Assembly: GCA_016716635.1 (NCBI GenBank)
Contig: JADJVZ010000011.1
Location: 930,001-994,000, forward strand
DNA: 64,000 bases
Direction: 5' to 3'
From: Micropruina sp.
Lineage (GTDB): Bacteria > Actinomycetota > Actinomycetes > Propionibacteriales > Propionibacteriaceae
Notes under the pieces: model-generated
The model's input: only the letters and a program-made list of their open reading frames with translations
Databases searched by the model: none
What the model was told of the DNA's origin: nothing
Shown: piece by piece, positions 1-9,900 of the stretch
Position numbering within the stretch: the stretch's first letter is position 1
Layout of the letters: each line of letters starts with the position of its first letter
Made by a program: the position numbers and the translations under genes

Positions 1-1
1 G

Positions 2-1321
2 CACGAGGAACTCGGCCAGTGGGATCTCAACGCTCGGCGTGACGATCCGATCGAGCTGATCAAGGCTTCCCATGAGGGGCGCTTGGAAGAGCTCATCGCG
101 ATTCGGGTCGCTCGAATGATCTCCTCCCCCTACGGCTTCCTGCGCGGCACCGCGGTCGTGATGGCCTCCGACGTCGCGCACCTGCCCGCGACGGGGGTAC
201 AGCCGATCATTTGCGGCGATTCGCATCTGGGCAACTTCGGCTTCTACGGCTCGCCCGAGGGTGAGTTGGTCATGGACCTGAACGACTTCGATGAGGCGCA
301 CCCGGGCGGCTGGGAGTGGGACCTGCGTCGGCTCGTGGCGGCGATCTGGGTGGCCGGACGCGAGAACGGCCATTCCGAGGATGACTGCTACGCGGCGGCC
401 CTCGCGTGCGCCTTGGCCTACCGGGACGAACTTTCGGGTTTGGCGCAGATGCCCCTGCTGGGACGGTCGTTCAACCGGCTGGATCTTGACCGGCTCGAGG
501 CGTCCGCCACGGACGCGGATCTGCGCACGCGCATTCACGCCGCCGCGAAGACGGCACGCAAGCGCACGTCGGACCGGGCGGCGCCGCGGTTCACGACGAC
601 CGAGAGTGACGGGCGGCGCATGGTGACCGATCCGCCGTTGCTGACCCGTCCGGACGATCGGACCGCCGATGCTATCGCCCAGGGTGTCGACGACTACTTG
701 CCGTCGCTGAGCCCCCACTGGGCCCGCGTGGTCGCCGGCCACACGCTGCGGGACGTGGCGCAGAAGGTGGTGGGCGTCGGCAGCGTGGGGCTTCGGGCTT
801 GGGTGGTGCTGCTCGAAGGGTCCAATCCGGCGGATGTGCTGTTCCTCCAGCTCAAGCAGGCCAGGCGGTCGGTGTTGGCTCGCCACATCCACGGCGACAA
901 CGCCTGGCACGACCATCAGGGTCAGCGGGTCGTGGAGTATCAGCAGGCATTGCAGACCGTCAGCGATCCGCTCTTGGGTTGGACGACCATCGACGGTCTG
1001 CAGTATTACGTCCGGCAGTTCCGCAACATGAAGGGCACGGTCCCGCTGGTCGACATCACGGCGCAGTCGCTGGCCGACTACGCCGGCATCGTCGGACGCC
1101 TCCTCGCCAAGGGGCACGCCCGCACGGCGGGTACCTCGATGATTGCGGGCTACCTCGGCACCCAGGACGGCGCTGCCGTGGCCCTAGCCGAGTTCGCCCG
1201 CCGCTACGCCGACCAGACCGAGGCCGACCACGCCGCGTTGGTGGCGGCGGTCAAGCGCGGCGAATTCCCCGTGGATTCCGATGGGGGAGCCATGGGGTCG
1301 GCGTTCCGTCCGGGCGGCTAG
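2..1321 (+). CDS. DUF2252 family protein (5' partial)
   Basis: This is a DUF2252 protein whose biochemical role is not established; the family has a kinase-like look. The frame is open from base 2, and the residues before the first in-window start (a TTG at 83) already match the family pattern of a 'DP-x-L' stretch followed by 'R-x-ARM-x-SP-x-x-F-x-RG'. The gene therefore begins upstream of the window. Visible family motifs are CGDSHLGNFG, DLNDFDEAHPG and a downstream WDLRRL, plus YVRQFRNMKG and GHARTAG near the C-terminus. It ends 7 bp before the convergent glnS stop. I see no operon partner inside the window. Confidence 0.85.
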   Translation, partial: HEELGQWDLNARRDDPIELIKASHEGRLEELIAIRVARMISSPYGFLRGTAVVMASDVAHLPATGVQPIICGDSHLGNFGFYGSPEGELVMDLNDFDEAHPGGWEWDLRRLVAAIWVAGRENGHSEDDCYAAALACALAYRDELSGLAQMPLLGRSFNRLDLDRLEASATDADLRTRIHAAAKTARKRTSDRAAPRFTTTESDGRRMVTDPPLLTRPDDRTADAIAQGVDDYLPSLSPHWARVVAGHTLRDVAQKVVGVGSVGLRAWVVLLEGSNPADVLFLQLKQARRSVLARHIHGDNAWHDHQGQRVVEYQQALQTVSDPLLGWTTIDGLQYYVRQFRNMKGTVPLVDITAQSLADYAGIVGRLLAKGHARTAGTSMIAGYLGTQDGAAVALAEFARRYADQTEADHAALVAAVKRGEFPVDSDGGAMGSAFRPGG

Positions 1322-1328
1322 CCGGTGC

Positions 1329-3017
1329 TCAGGCGCCGGCGCGCTTTTGGACGTTCGCCCATTCGTCCTTGAGGCCGACCGTCCGATGGAAGAGCAGCGG
1401 CGTCTCGGGATCCAACGCGAAGTAGCCCAACCGCTCGAACTGCACGACCGTGCCCGGCTCGGTGTCGGCCAAGGCGGCCTCCACCTTGATGGCGGGCAGC
1501 AGTTCCCGCGAGTTCGGATTCACATCGTCGAGCGGTTCGCCGGTGCGTTCGCCGGGCACGGTCGCCAAGAACAAACGCTCATAGAGAGCCGCGGTCGCCT
1601 CGACCGCCTGCCCCGCGGAGACCCAATGCATCGTCGACTTCACTTTGCGGCCGTCGGGGGAGTCGCCGCCGCGCGTGGCCGGATCGTAGGTGGCATTGAT
1701 CTGGACGACCTGCCCGGCGTCGTCCTTCACCACATCAGTGGCGGTAACGAAGTAGGCCCCTCGTAGGCGCACCTCGCGTCCGGGGGAAAGCCGGAAGAAC
1801 TTCGGCGGGGGCACCTCGGCGAAGTCGTCCGCCTCGATCCACAACTCGCCGGTGAAGGCGACCTGACGCGTCCCATCGGCCGGGTTCTCCGGATTGTTGG
1901 TCAGCTCGAAGTGCTCCACGATCGGACGCCCGTCGGCATCTTTCGGCCAGTTGGTGATGACGAGCTTCAGGGGCCGCAGCACCGCCATTCGCCGCTGCGA
2001 GGCCGTGTTGAGCTGGCGGCGGACGACAGCCTCAAGCGCCTCGATCGCCTGGCGGCTGTTCGTGCGGGTCGTGCCGACGGCCGCGCAGAAATCACGGATG
2101 GCCGACGCCGGGTACCCGCGGCGCCGAAGCCCGCGAAGCGTGGGCATCCGGGGATCGTCCCACCCGTCCACGACGCCGTCTTGCACGAGTTTCATCAGCC
2201 GGCGCTTGGAGGTCACCGTGTGGGTCAGTTCCAAACGGGCGAACTCGATCTGCTTGGGACGATCGCCCGGAAGCGGCAGTTGGCTCAGGTACCAGTCATA
2301 CAGCGGCCGATGGCTCTCAAACTCCAGCGTGCAGATCGAATGCGTGACGCCCTCGAAGGCGTCCGACTGGCCGTGCGCCCAGTCGTAGGTGGGGTAGAGG
2401 CACCAGTCGTCGCCCGTGCGGTGATGGTGGGCGTGCCGAATGCGGTACATCACGGGATCGCGAAGCTGCATGTTTTCGTGCTGCATGTCGATCTTGGCCC
2501 GCAGCACCCGGCTGCCGTCGGGGAACTCGCCGGCTCGCATCCGCCGGAGTAGGTCGAGATTTTCCTCGACGCTTCGGTCGCGGAACGGGCTCTCGACGCC
2601 GGGGTTACCGTAGCCGCCCCGCTGTTCGGAGATCGTCTCGCCGTCTTGATCGTCGACGTAGGCCTGTCCCCGCTCGACCAGATATTCGGCCCAGTCGTAG
2701 AGCTGTCCGAAGTAGTCAGACGCGAACAGGACGGACTTCGGGGCATAGCCCAACCACGCGATGTCGTCCACGATGCTGTCGACGTACTCGGTCTCTTCGG
2801 TGTCCGGATTGGTGTCGTCGAGGCGCAGGTTACACACGCCACCGAATTCGGCCGCCACGCCGAAGTCGACCGTGATGGCCTTGGCGTGCCCGATATGCAG
2901 GTAACCGTTGGGCTCCGGTGGGAACCGGGTTTGGACGCGTCCGCCGTACTCGGCGGTTTCGTTGTCCCGTCGGACGAGGTCGCGGATGAAGTCGCTGGAT
3001 TCGGGGCTCACGGTCAC
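1329..3017 (-). CDS. glnS: Glutaminyl-tRNA synthetase
   Basis: Class I aminoacyl-tRNA synthetase charging tRNA-Gln with glutamine in the cytosol. The 562-residue length fits bacterial GlnRS. The Rossmann core opens with PPEPNGYLHIGHAKAI, which holds the HIGH signature, and the KMSKS-equivalent loop reads VTSKRRL. Motifs such as LDDTNP and TYDWAHGQSD are typical of GlnRS rather than GluRS. The anticodon-binding beta-barrel region follows to the C-terminus. The ATG at 3017 leaves a short leader before the catalytic domain, as in other GlnRS. Many Actinomycetota make Gln-tRNA by the indirect GatCAB route, so a true GlnRS is noteworthy. It is monocistronic here and convergent with the DUF2252 gene. 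Confidence 0.96.
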   Translation of the reverse strand: MTVSPESSDFIRDLVRRDNETAEYGGRVQTRFPPEPNGYLHIGHAKAITVDFGVAAEFGGVCNLRLDDTNPDTEETEYVDSIVDDIAWLGYAPKSVLFASDYFGQLYDWAEYLVERGQAYVDDQDGETISEQRGGYGNPGVESPFRDRSVEENLDLLRRMRAGEFPDGSRVLRAKIDMQHENMQLRDPVMYRIRHAHHHRTGDDWCLYPTYDWAHGQSDAFEGVTHSICTLEFESHRPLYDWYLSQLPLPGDRPKQIEFARLELTHTVTSKRRLMKLVQDGVVDGWDDPRMPTLRGLRRRGYPASAIRDFCAAVGTTRTNSRQAIEALEAVVRRQLNTASQRRMAVLRPLKLVITNWPKDADGRPIVEHFELTNNPENPADGTRQVAFTGELWIEADDFAEVPPPKFFRLSPGREVRLRGAYFVTATDVVKDDAGQVVQINATYDPATRGGDSPDGRKVKSTMHWVSAGQAVEATAALYERLFLATVPGERTGEPLDDVNPNSRELLPAIKVEAALADTEPGTVVQFERLGYFALDPETPLLFHRTVGLKDEWANVQKRAGA

Positions 3018-3192
3018 GGTGCATCATCCTACTGGGCCAGGCTGGGACGGCTGTCGCCACCGGTGGGCCCCTCTCCGAGAAACCATGTAGAAACGATTTA
3101 CCTGGGCTCTGCCGATTCACTACGCTGTTGCCGGGATCGACGCCATGCGGTCCTCCATACTTGCCAGGCAGCGACGTCAGGAGCCGACCACC

Positions 3193-5805
3193 GTGAGCGT
3201 TTCCTTTCCGGAGATTCCCGATCTCGAAACGATTCCGACCGGCGACATGCCGGGGGATCAGGTTCACATCAACGAGTCCCACCTCGCGAAGGTGAAGATC
3301 CTGTTCCCGCGCTTGTGGGATCTGGTCGACCGGGCCCGGGCTGAGAATCCGTACGGGCGGGCCGTGGTCGCGGTGGCCGGCGGGTCGGGTGTCGGAAAGT
3401 CAGAAACTGGATCCTTGGTCGCCGAAGGGTTTCGACGCCTTGGCGTGAGCTCCTATGTGCTTTCGGGCGACAACTATCCGCATCGGATTCCGTCGTCCAA
3501 CGATGCAGAGCGACGCCGCGTCTACCGGGTCGCCGGGGCAAAGGCGCTGGCGGATCACAAGCTCTTCGCGGACGACGCCCGCGCCAATCTGCCTGAGTGG
3601 CAGATGACCGACGCCGACGCCGATCCCACCCAGGTGGCAGACCACCCGTGGCTGGCGATTTACCACAAGGCCGGCAACGCGGCGTTGAACCACTACCTCG
3701 GCAGCAACACTGAAACCGACTTCGAGCAGTTGAGCGCGATCCTCACGGCCTTCAAGTCCGGGGCCGACACCCTGACGCTCAAGCGCATGGGACGCACACC
3801 CGAGGCGCTGTGGTACACCGACGTGGACGTCCGCCAGGTCCAGGTTCTTGTTGTGGAATGGACGCACGGACTGAACGCCAATCTGCACGGCGTCGATGTC
3901 GGCATCCTCTTAAACAGCACCCCCGCCGAAACCCTCGCCCATCGGCGGGCACGGGCTCGCGATGGGGCGTTGGATAGCGCCTTCACCATGGCGGTGCTCA
4001 CGCTGGAGCAGGCGAAGCTGCACGCCCAGGCTGCCCGGGCCGACATCATCGTCTCGAGTTCAGGCGAACTCCTCAGCCACGATCAGTATCTGGTGGCCAT
4101 GGGTAAGGACCTGCCCGGCGCCGGTCCGCTGTTGAACGTCTACCCCGACAGCATCGGGGCGACCCTGTCGGGCACGGTCGACTTCCTCGCCGACCCGCTC
4201 GCGGCCGGGGTCTTCGAATCGGCGTACTTGCTGCCGAGCGTCTTCAACACCGACCTCGATCGCGGGTTCTCCGTCATTGACTACGAGTTGTCGAAGACCC
4301 TCGCCTCGCCTGCGGACCTTGAGGCGCTACGTGATGGTGGCGTCGACCTGAAGCTGGATTTCATCCTGAATCACGCCTCGGTGCTCTCGCCGCAGTTCCA
4401 GGATCTGTTGGCCAAGGGCGACAAATCGCAGTACGCCGACTTCTTCATCGACTGGAACAAGTTCTGGGCGGGGCACGGCGAGATGACCGCCGAGGGGTAC
4501 ATCCAGCCGGATGCCGAGCTCATCAAGGACATGTTCTTCCGCAAGCCGGGGCTGCCGATCCTCATGGTTCGGATGCCTGACGGAACGGAAAAGCCCTACT
4601 GGAACACCTTCTACCAAGAGGTGCGCTACCCGCGTCCGGATGCCCAGTCGCTGATGCGTGCCGCTGGGCTGCAGTATGGCCAGGCGCAACTGCTAGCCGG
4701 ACGTATCGCCACCTGGCTCGACGCCGGGTTGCCCGCCGCCGACCTCGACTTCACCGGGTTCGAGGCAGCGAAAGACGCCGTCATGGACCTGCTCGACTCG
4801 GAACGCACTTACCTGGGTCAGATGGATCTCAACATCAAGTCGCAGCTGGTCTGGGACTTCTACGCCGCCACTCTCGACAAGCTCGCGGGCTACGGGGCGC
4901 AGATCGTCCGGTTGGACGCGTTCGCCTACGCACCCAAGGAGCCGGGCGAAAAGAACTTCCTGAACGATCCCGGCACCTGGATCGTCCTCGACAAGGTCAA
5001 GGAACTCGCCTCGGCCCGCGGCCTCAAGCTGTTGCCCGAGATCCACAGCCGTTATGAAGAGGGGATCCACGAGGTCATCTCGTCCAAGGGGTTCATGACC
5101 TACGACTTCTTCTTGCCCGGGCTCCTCATCGACGCGCTAGACCGCACCGACGCCTCGGTGCTGAAGAAGTGGATTGGCGAGCTGATCAGCAAGAAGATCC
5201 GGACGGTCAACATGTTGGGCTGCCATGACGGCATCCCCGTGTTGGACCTGAAGGGCTTGCTCGATGACGAGCGGATCGACGCGCTCATCGCCCGCCTCAA
5301 GGAGCGTGGCGGGTACGTCAAGGATCTGCACGGTTCCAAGGCGATGTACTACCAGGTGAACGCCACTTACTACAGCGCGCTGGGGGAGAGCGACGCTCGC
5401 CTGTTGCTGGCGCGCGCGATTCAGCTGTTCATGCCGGGCAAGCCCCAGGTTTGGTACCTGGATCTGTTCGCGGGCAAGAACGACCATGACGCGGTGACCC
5501 GGGCCGGCGAAGGCGGCCATAAAGAGATCAACCGCTCCAACCTGTCGGCGGCTCAGATCGCCGAGGGGCTGACGCGGCCGATCGTGCAAGATCAGCTGGC
5601 CCTCCTGCGCTTCCGACGGACGAATCCCGCCTTCGGATTCGATGCGGAGTGCCATGTGGCCCAGACCGCAGACGACAGGTTGATCATCACGTGGCAGCGG
5701 AACGGTGCTTCGGCCACGCTGGACGCCGATCTCGCCGCCACGGCCTTCACCGTGGTCGCTACTGACGCGACTGGCGCCGAGACATTCCGGTACAGCCAGA
5801 GTTAA
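3193..5805 (+). CDS. P-loop kinase / GH13 sucrose phosphorylase-like fusion protein
   Basis: A two-domain protein. Residue numbers here count from the upstream ATG at 3145. The N-terminal ~320 residues resemble uridine-kinase/APS-kinase-type P-loop kinases, with Walker A GGSGVGKS at 79-86. The C-terminal ~560 residues are a GH13 sugar phosphorylase of the sucrose phosphorylase type. The nucleophile is Asp591 in VRLDAFAY, the acid/base is Glu632 in LLPEIHS, and the stabilising Asp695 lies in GCHDGI; all three are intact. I prefer the GTG at 3193 because CAGGAG sits 9 nt upstream, while the ATG at 3145 has no good ribosome site. The phosphorylase should release alpha-glucose 1-phosphate from a glucoside; the kinase substrate is unknown and may be the released acceptor or a sugar. 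The preceding glnS gene is divergent and no sugar transporter is nearby. Confidence 0.85.
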   Translation: MSVSFPEIPDLETIPTGDMPGDQVHINESHLAKVKILFPRLWDLVDRARAENPYGRAVVAVAGGSGVGKSETGSLVAEGFRRLGVSSYVLSGDNYPHRIPSSNDAERRRVYRVAGAKALADHKLFADDARANLPEWQMTDADADPTQVADHPWLAIYHKAGNAALNHYLGSNTETDFEQLSAILTAFKSGADTLTLKRMGRTPEALWYTDVDVRQVQVLVVEWTHGLNANLHGVDVGILLNSTPAETLAHRRARARDGALDSAFTMAVLTLEQAKLHAQAARADIIVSSSGELLSHDQYLVAMGKDLPGAGPLLNVYPDSIGATLSGTVDFLADPLAAGVFESAYLLPSVFNTDLDRGFSVIDYELSKTLASPADLEALRDGGVDLKLDFILNHASVLSPQFQDLLAKGDKSQYADFFIDWNKFWAGHGEMTAEGYIQPDAELIKDMFFRKPGLPILMVRMPDGTEKPYWNTFYQEVRYPRPDAQSLMRAAGLQYGQAQLLAGRIATWLDAGLPAADLDFTGFEAAKDAVMDLLDSERTYLGQMDLNIKSQLVWDFYAATLDKLAGYGAQIVRLDAFAYAPKEPGEKNFLNDPGTWIVLDKVKELASARGLKLLPEIHSRYEEGIHEVISSKGFMTYDFFLPGLLIDALDRTDASVLKKWIGELISKKIRTVNMLGCHDGIPVLDLKGLLDDERIDALIARLKERGGYVKDLHGSKAMYYQVNATYYSALGESDARLLLARAIQLFMPGKPQVWYLDLFAGKNDHDAVTRAGEGGHKEINRSNLSAAQIAEGLTRPIVQDQLALLRFRRTNPAFGFDAECHVAQTADDRLIITWQRNGASATLDADLAATAFTVVATDATGAETFRYSQS

Positions 5806-5914
5806 CTTCCTACTGAGCCATTCAGCGCCGTTCACCACGACAGGATGCGACGCCGGATCTCGGTATCAGAAATTGCGTGGCACGCGAACTCATCGGCTGA
5901 TATTTTTTGTGGCC

Positions 5915-5960
5915 TAAGCGTCACGGAACGAGAACCACGGGGGTGGTTCCACCACGCTTA
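5915..5960. promoter_or_regulatory. Nested inverted repeat in the leader of the secreted-protein gene
   Basis: Outer arms TAAGCGT (5915-5921) and ACGCTTA (5954-5960) enclose inner arms GAACCAC (5932-5938) and GTGGTTC (5943-5949) around a GGGG loop. The element ends about 10 nt before the GGGGGGAA ribosome site of the gene at 5983. It could be an operator or an mRNA 5' stem-loop; a terminator for the upstream gene is less likely because there is no T-run. A T-rich stretch lies at 5900-5910. Confidence 0.4.
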
Positions 5961-5982
5961 GCTCATGTGGGGGGAAACTACC

Positions 5983-6870
5983 ATGGCTGATAATGCGTTG
6001 CGTCGCCGCACGCTCGTGCAAGGTGCTGCCTGGACTGTGCCGGTGATCGCCCTAGCGCAGGCTGCGCCTGCCCTGGCCGCCTCCGGCGAACCACCGTGCA
6101 CGACGGCATCTCCAGTGGACGTGCTCTGGAAGCCGAACGCGCCCCAGTACACCTACACGCGGACGGGCAACACTCAAGGGCAACTCGTTGTCACGGGGAC
6201 GGGATGGATCTCGCCGGTCACGGTGACCTTTGCCTCGACTCTCGTCGGAAGTGCGTTGCAGTACGGCAATCTGGGGGTGAGCTACCCCACAAGCAATCAG
6301 TACTACACCGCACTCCCGCTGTCGCCCGAGGGCAATCTCGGGGTGCTGGACGGTACGACCGAACCGGGAGCCGGTCACACGATCGAGGCTGGCCAATACT
6401 TCTTGGCCTTCAAGCAATCATCGATCGGCAACGACCCTGGCGACGGCTCGCAGTACCAAGAGATCACGGTGTCGTTCTCTGAGCCAGTGAACGGGCTCAA
6501 CTTCTACGTGCATATGATCGACGCCCTGTGGACCAACTACAACATGTTTGAAGTGGCGCCCTACAAGCATTACAACGATCGCCTGACGATCACCAGCGCA
6601 ACGACGTACACTGCCACCCCCACGGGACCCGCCTACGTTTCCGGGACCGGCTCTACGAGCTCGCCGCTGCGCGGAGATCTGAAGTTCGTCTACGCCCTAC
6701 CGCCCCAATATGTGTGGGGCAATAACTCCGCCATCGTGCAATTCGCGGACGGGCTCACCAGCTTCACCATGCGCTTTTGGAATGCGTGGCCCTCCAGCGC
6801 CACGGACCCCTTGGCCGAACAGAGCTTCTATCTTGGCGAGATGACCTTCGCGCCCAGCGCCTGCGCCTGA
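5983..6870 (+). CDS. Tat-type secreted protein, function unknown
   Basis: The N-terminus is a twin-arginine-like export signal: LRRRTLVQGAAW, then a hydrophobic stretch ending in PALAAS, with cleavage expected after ALA. The start at 5983 is chosen because GGGGGGAA precedes it by 7 nt; an in-frame ATG at 5965 lacks a site and would bury the signal. The mature ~265 residues look beta-rich and full of Thr, Ser, Tyr and Gly, with FSEPVNGLNFYVHMID in the middle. I recognise no catalytic motif or wall anchor, so it is probably released or loosely associated. It is convergent with the giant LAKTG-anchored surface protein across a shared terminator, which may indicate a cell-surface locus. I do not assign a function. 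Confidence 0.8.
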   Translation: MADNALRRRTLVQGAAWTVPVIALAQAAPALAASGEPPCTTASPVDVLWKPNAPQYTYTRTGNTQGQLVVTGTGWISPVTVTFASTLVGSALQYGNLGVSYPTSNQYYTALPLSPEGNLGVLDGTTEPGAGHTIEAGQYFLAFKQSSIGNDPGDGSQYQEITVSFSEPVNGLNFYVHMIDALWTNYNMFEVAPYKHYNDRLTITSATTYTATPTGPAYVSGTGSTSSPLRGDLKFVYALPPQYVWGNNSAIVQFADGLTSFTMRFWNAWPSSATDPLAEQSFYLGEMTFAPSACA

Positions 6871-6878
6871 GGATCACG

Positions 6879-6920
6879 CGAGTGAGGCGGGCGCCCCTTC
6901 AGGGGCGCCCGCCTCACTCG
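6879..6920. terminator. Strong bidirectional terminator hairpin
   Basis: A 19-bp perfect stem has arms 6879-6897 and 6902-6920 with a TTCA loop, followed by TTTCTGTCTT. It lies between the stops of two convergent genes (6870 and 6936), so it can serve both. Confidence 0.85.
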
Positions 6921-6935
6921 TTTCTGTCTTCAGGG

Positions 6936-9900
6936 TCAGATGGTCGTCCGGATTCGGCGCCGAACGAGCCACGCCAGCCCGCCGCCCGCCAGCAGCAGCA
7001 CCACGCCGACACCCACAGCACCGGTCGCGTCGGAACCGGTCTTGGCGAGCGGCGTCCGAATCGAGGCGATGTCCTGATCGTCCTCGTCACCCGTGGCCGC
7101 CGTCTTGTTGATCTCGTCGTCGATCAGCTTGTCGTTACCCAGGATCCGATCCGGAATCGAGTCAACGTCCGGAACCGGGGCCCCCGTCACGAGGGTGAGT
7201 GTCTTACCTTGCGCATCGACCGGGTTCTGACTGGAGATCTCGGCGTAGTTGTCGATGCTCCCCCCACTCGTGACGCGCAGGGTGATCGGCACCACGATCG
7301 ATTCACCGGCCTTCAAAGTGACCGGAATCGTGTAGATCGCCATGTTTGACGACACCATGATCCAGTCGTTGTCTGCCAGCTGCAGTTGGCGGGGGATGTA
7401 GTCGGTCACCTCGACCTGGTTGGCCGCCACGTCACCTTGGTTGAACACTGTGATGTCGAAGGTCACCAGATCACCGATGTTCACCAGATCGGACTGCCCC
7501 GCGGCAAGCGTCTTGCGGAGCGCCAGGTCGAAGTTCGCCACGTAGAAGCCGAAGTCGACGGTGAGGTTCGACAAGTTGTCCTGGTTGGTGTCGTTGTTCG
7601 GGCTCTCGCCGAGCGGCTCGGCTTCCTTTCCCAAGGTCACGACGCCGGACCACACTATGCCGCCCTTCACGATGCCATTGTCGTTGTTGTCACCATCGGC
7701 GTTTGGATCGGTTTCCGTCGGATCGGACGAGCGCGTGTTTGCCAGCACCCCGTCCGTGGCGAAGTTCGACGCCGCCACCGCCACCAGGTAGTCCCCGGCA
7801 TCCAGTCGAGAGAACAGGTACAGACCGTTGGCATCGGTGGTGGTGGTCGCGATCGCATCCGCCGAGGTGATCACGCCATCGCCGTTGGTGTCATCAGGGT
7901 TCCCGTCACCGTTCTTGTCGGTGTACAACTCCATCGCCACACCAGCGATCGGCTTCTCACCGGCGTCGACGATGCCGTTGTTGTTCACGTCATTCCAGAC
8001 CTGGTTACCCAGGCTGTAGGGCGTCCGGATCGAGGCGATGTCCTCATCGTCCTCGTCGCCTGTGGCGGGTGTCAGGTCGATCTTGTCGTCGATCAGCACG
8101 TCGTTGCCAAGGATCTGATCCGGGATCGAATCGATGTCGGGCACCGGAGCCCCCGTCACATCGGTGAGGGTGTTGCCCTCGGGGTCGAGCGGATGTTGCT
8201 TGGAAATCTCGGCGTGGTTGTCGATGGCCGAACCGCTCAGCACCTTCATCGTGATCGGCACCACGATCGACGTCTTGGGAGCCAACGTGGTCGGAATCGT
8301 GTAGGTGGCCAAGGTCGGGGAGGCGAGCGTCCAGTCAGTGTCCGCCAACTGCAACCTGCTCGGGATGTAGTCGGTCACCTCGATCTGGTTGGCTGGGACG
8401 TCGCCCTGGTTGAACACCTCGATGTTGAAGGTCACCAGGTCGCCGATGTTCACCAGGTCGGACTGTCCCGCCGCCAACGTCTTGCGCAGCGCCAGATCGA
8501 ACTGGGCCACATAGAACCCGAAGTCGACCGTGAGGTTGGACAGGTTGTCCTGGTTGGTGTCGTTGTTCGGGGTTTCGACGAGCGGCTCAGCCTCGTTGCC
8601 TAACGTCACGACGCCCGACCACACCATGCCGCCGGAGACGATTCCGTTGTCGTTGTTGTCGACATCGGCGTTCGGATTGGCTTCGGTCGGATCCGAGGAG
8701 CGGTGGTGCTGGAGCACCCCGCCGCTGGCGAAGTTGGAGGCTGCCACCGCCACCAGGTAGTCCCCGGGCTCCAGACCCGAGAACAGGTACAAGCCCTCGG
8801 TATTGGTGCTGGTCGTGGCGATCGCGTCCGCGGACGTGACCACCCCGTCGCCGTTGGTGTCATCCGGCTTTCCGTCACCGTTCTTGTCGGTGTAGAGCTC
8901 CATGGCGACGGAGCCGATCGGCTTCTCGCCCGTATCGATGATGCCGTTGTTGTTCGTGTCGAACCACACCTGATTGCCCAGGCTGTACGGCGTGTGAATC
9001 GAGGCGATGTCCTGATCGTCCTCGTCCCCCGTGGCCGGGGGCTTGTTGATCTCGTCGTCGATCAGCACGTCGTTGGTGTTGTCGGTGTCCGCAATGGAGT
9101 CAATATCTGGAACCGGTGCCCCCGTGACATCCGTGAGCGTGTTGCCCTCGGCATCCAGGGGGTTCTCCTTGGAGATCTCGGCGTAGTTGTTGATCGCCGA
9201 CCCGCTCTTTACCCTCAGCGTGATCGGCACCACGATCGACGTCTGTGGAGCCAGCGTCGTGGGGATCGTGTAGTTCGCCATCGTGGCCGAGACGGCCGTC
9301 CAATCGGTGTCGGCCAGCTCCAACTGCGCCGGGATGTAGTCGGTCACCTGGATCTGGTTGGCCGGGATGTCACCTTGGTTGAACACCTCGATGTTGAAGG
9401 TCACCAGGTCGCCGATGTTCACCAAGGCGGCCTGTCCGGTTGCCAAAGTCTTGCGCAGCGCCAGGTCGAACTTCGGCACGTAGAAGCCGAAGTCAACAGT
9501 CAGGTTGGACAGGTTGTCGGCGTTGGTGTCGTTGTTGGGGGTCTCGCCCGTGGGCTCGGCCTCCCGACCCAACGTGACGACGCCGGACCACACCATGCCT
9601 GCGGACACGATGCCGTTGTCGTTGTTGTCCACGTCAGCATTCGGATTGGTTTCGGTGGGGTCCGAGGACCGAGTATTTGCCAGTGCTCCGCCGGTGGCGA
9701 AGTTGGAGGCCGCCACGGCCACCAAGTAGTCGCCTGCATCCAGACCGGAGAACAGATAGAGCCCCTGGTCGTTCGTCGTGGCGGTGGCGATCGCGTCCGC
9801 GGACGTGATGATTCCGTCACCGTTGAGGTCGTCCGGCTTACCGTCGCCATCGACGTCGCTGTAGAGCTCCATCGCGACGTTGGCGATGGGCTTCTCCCCG

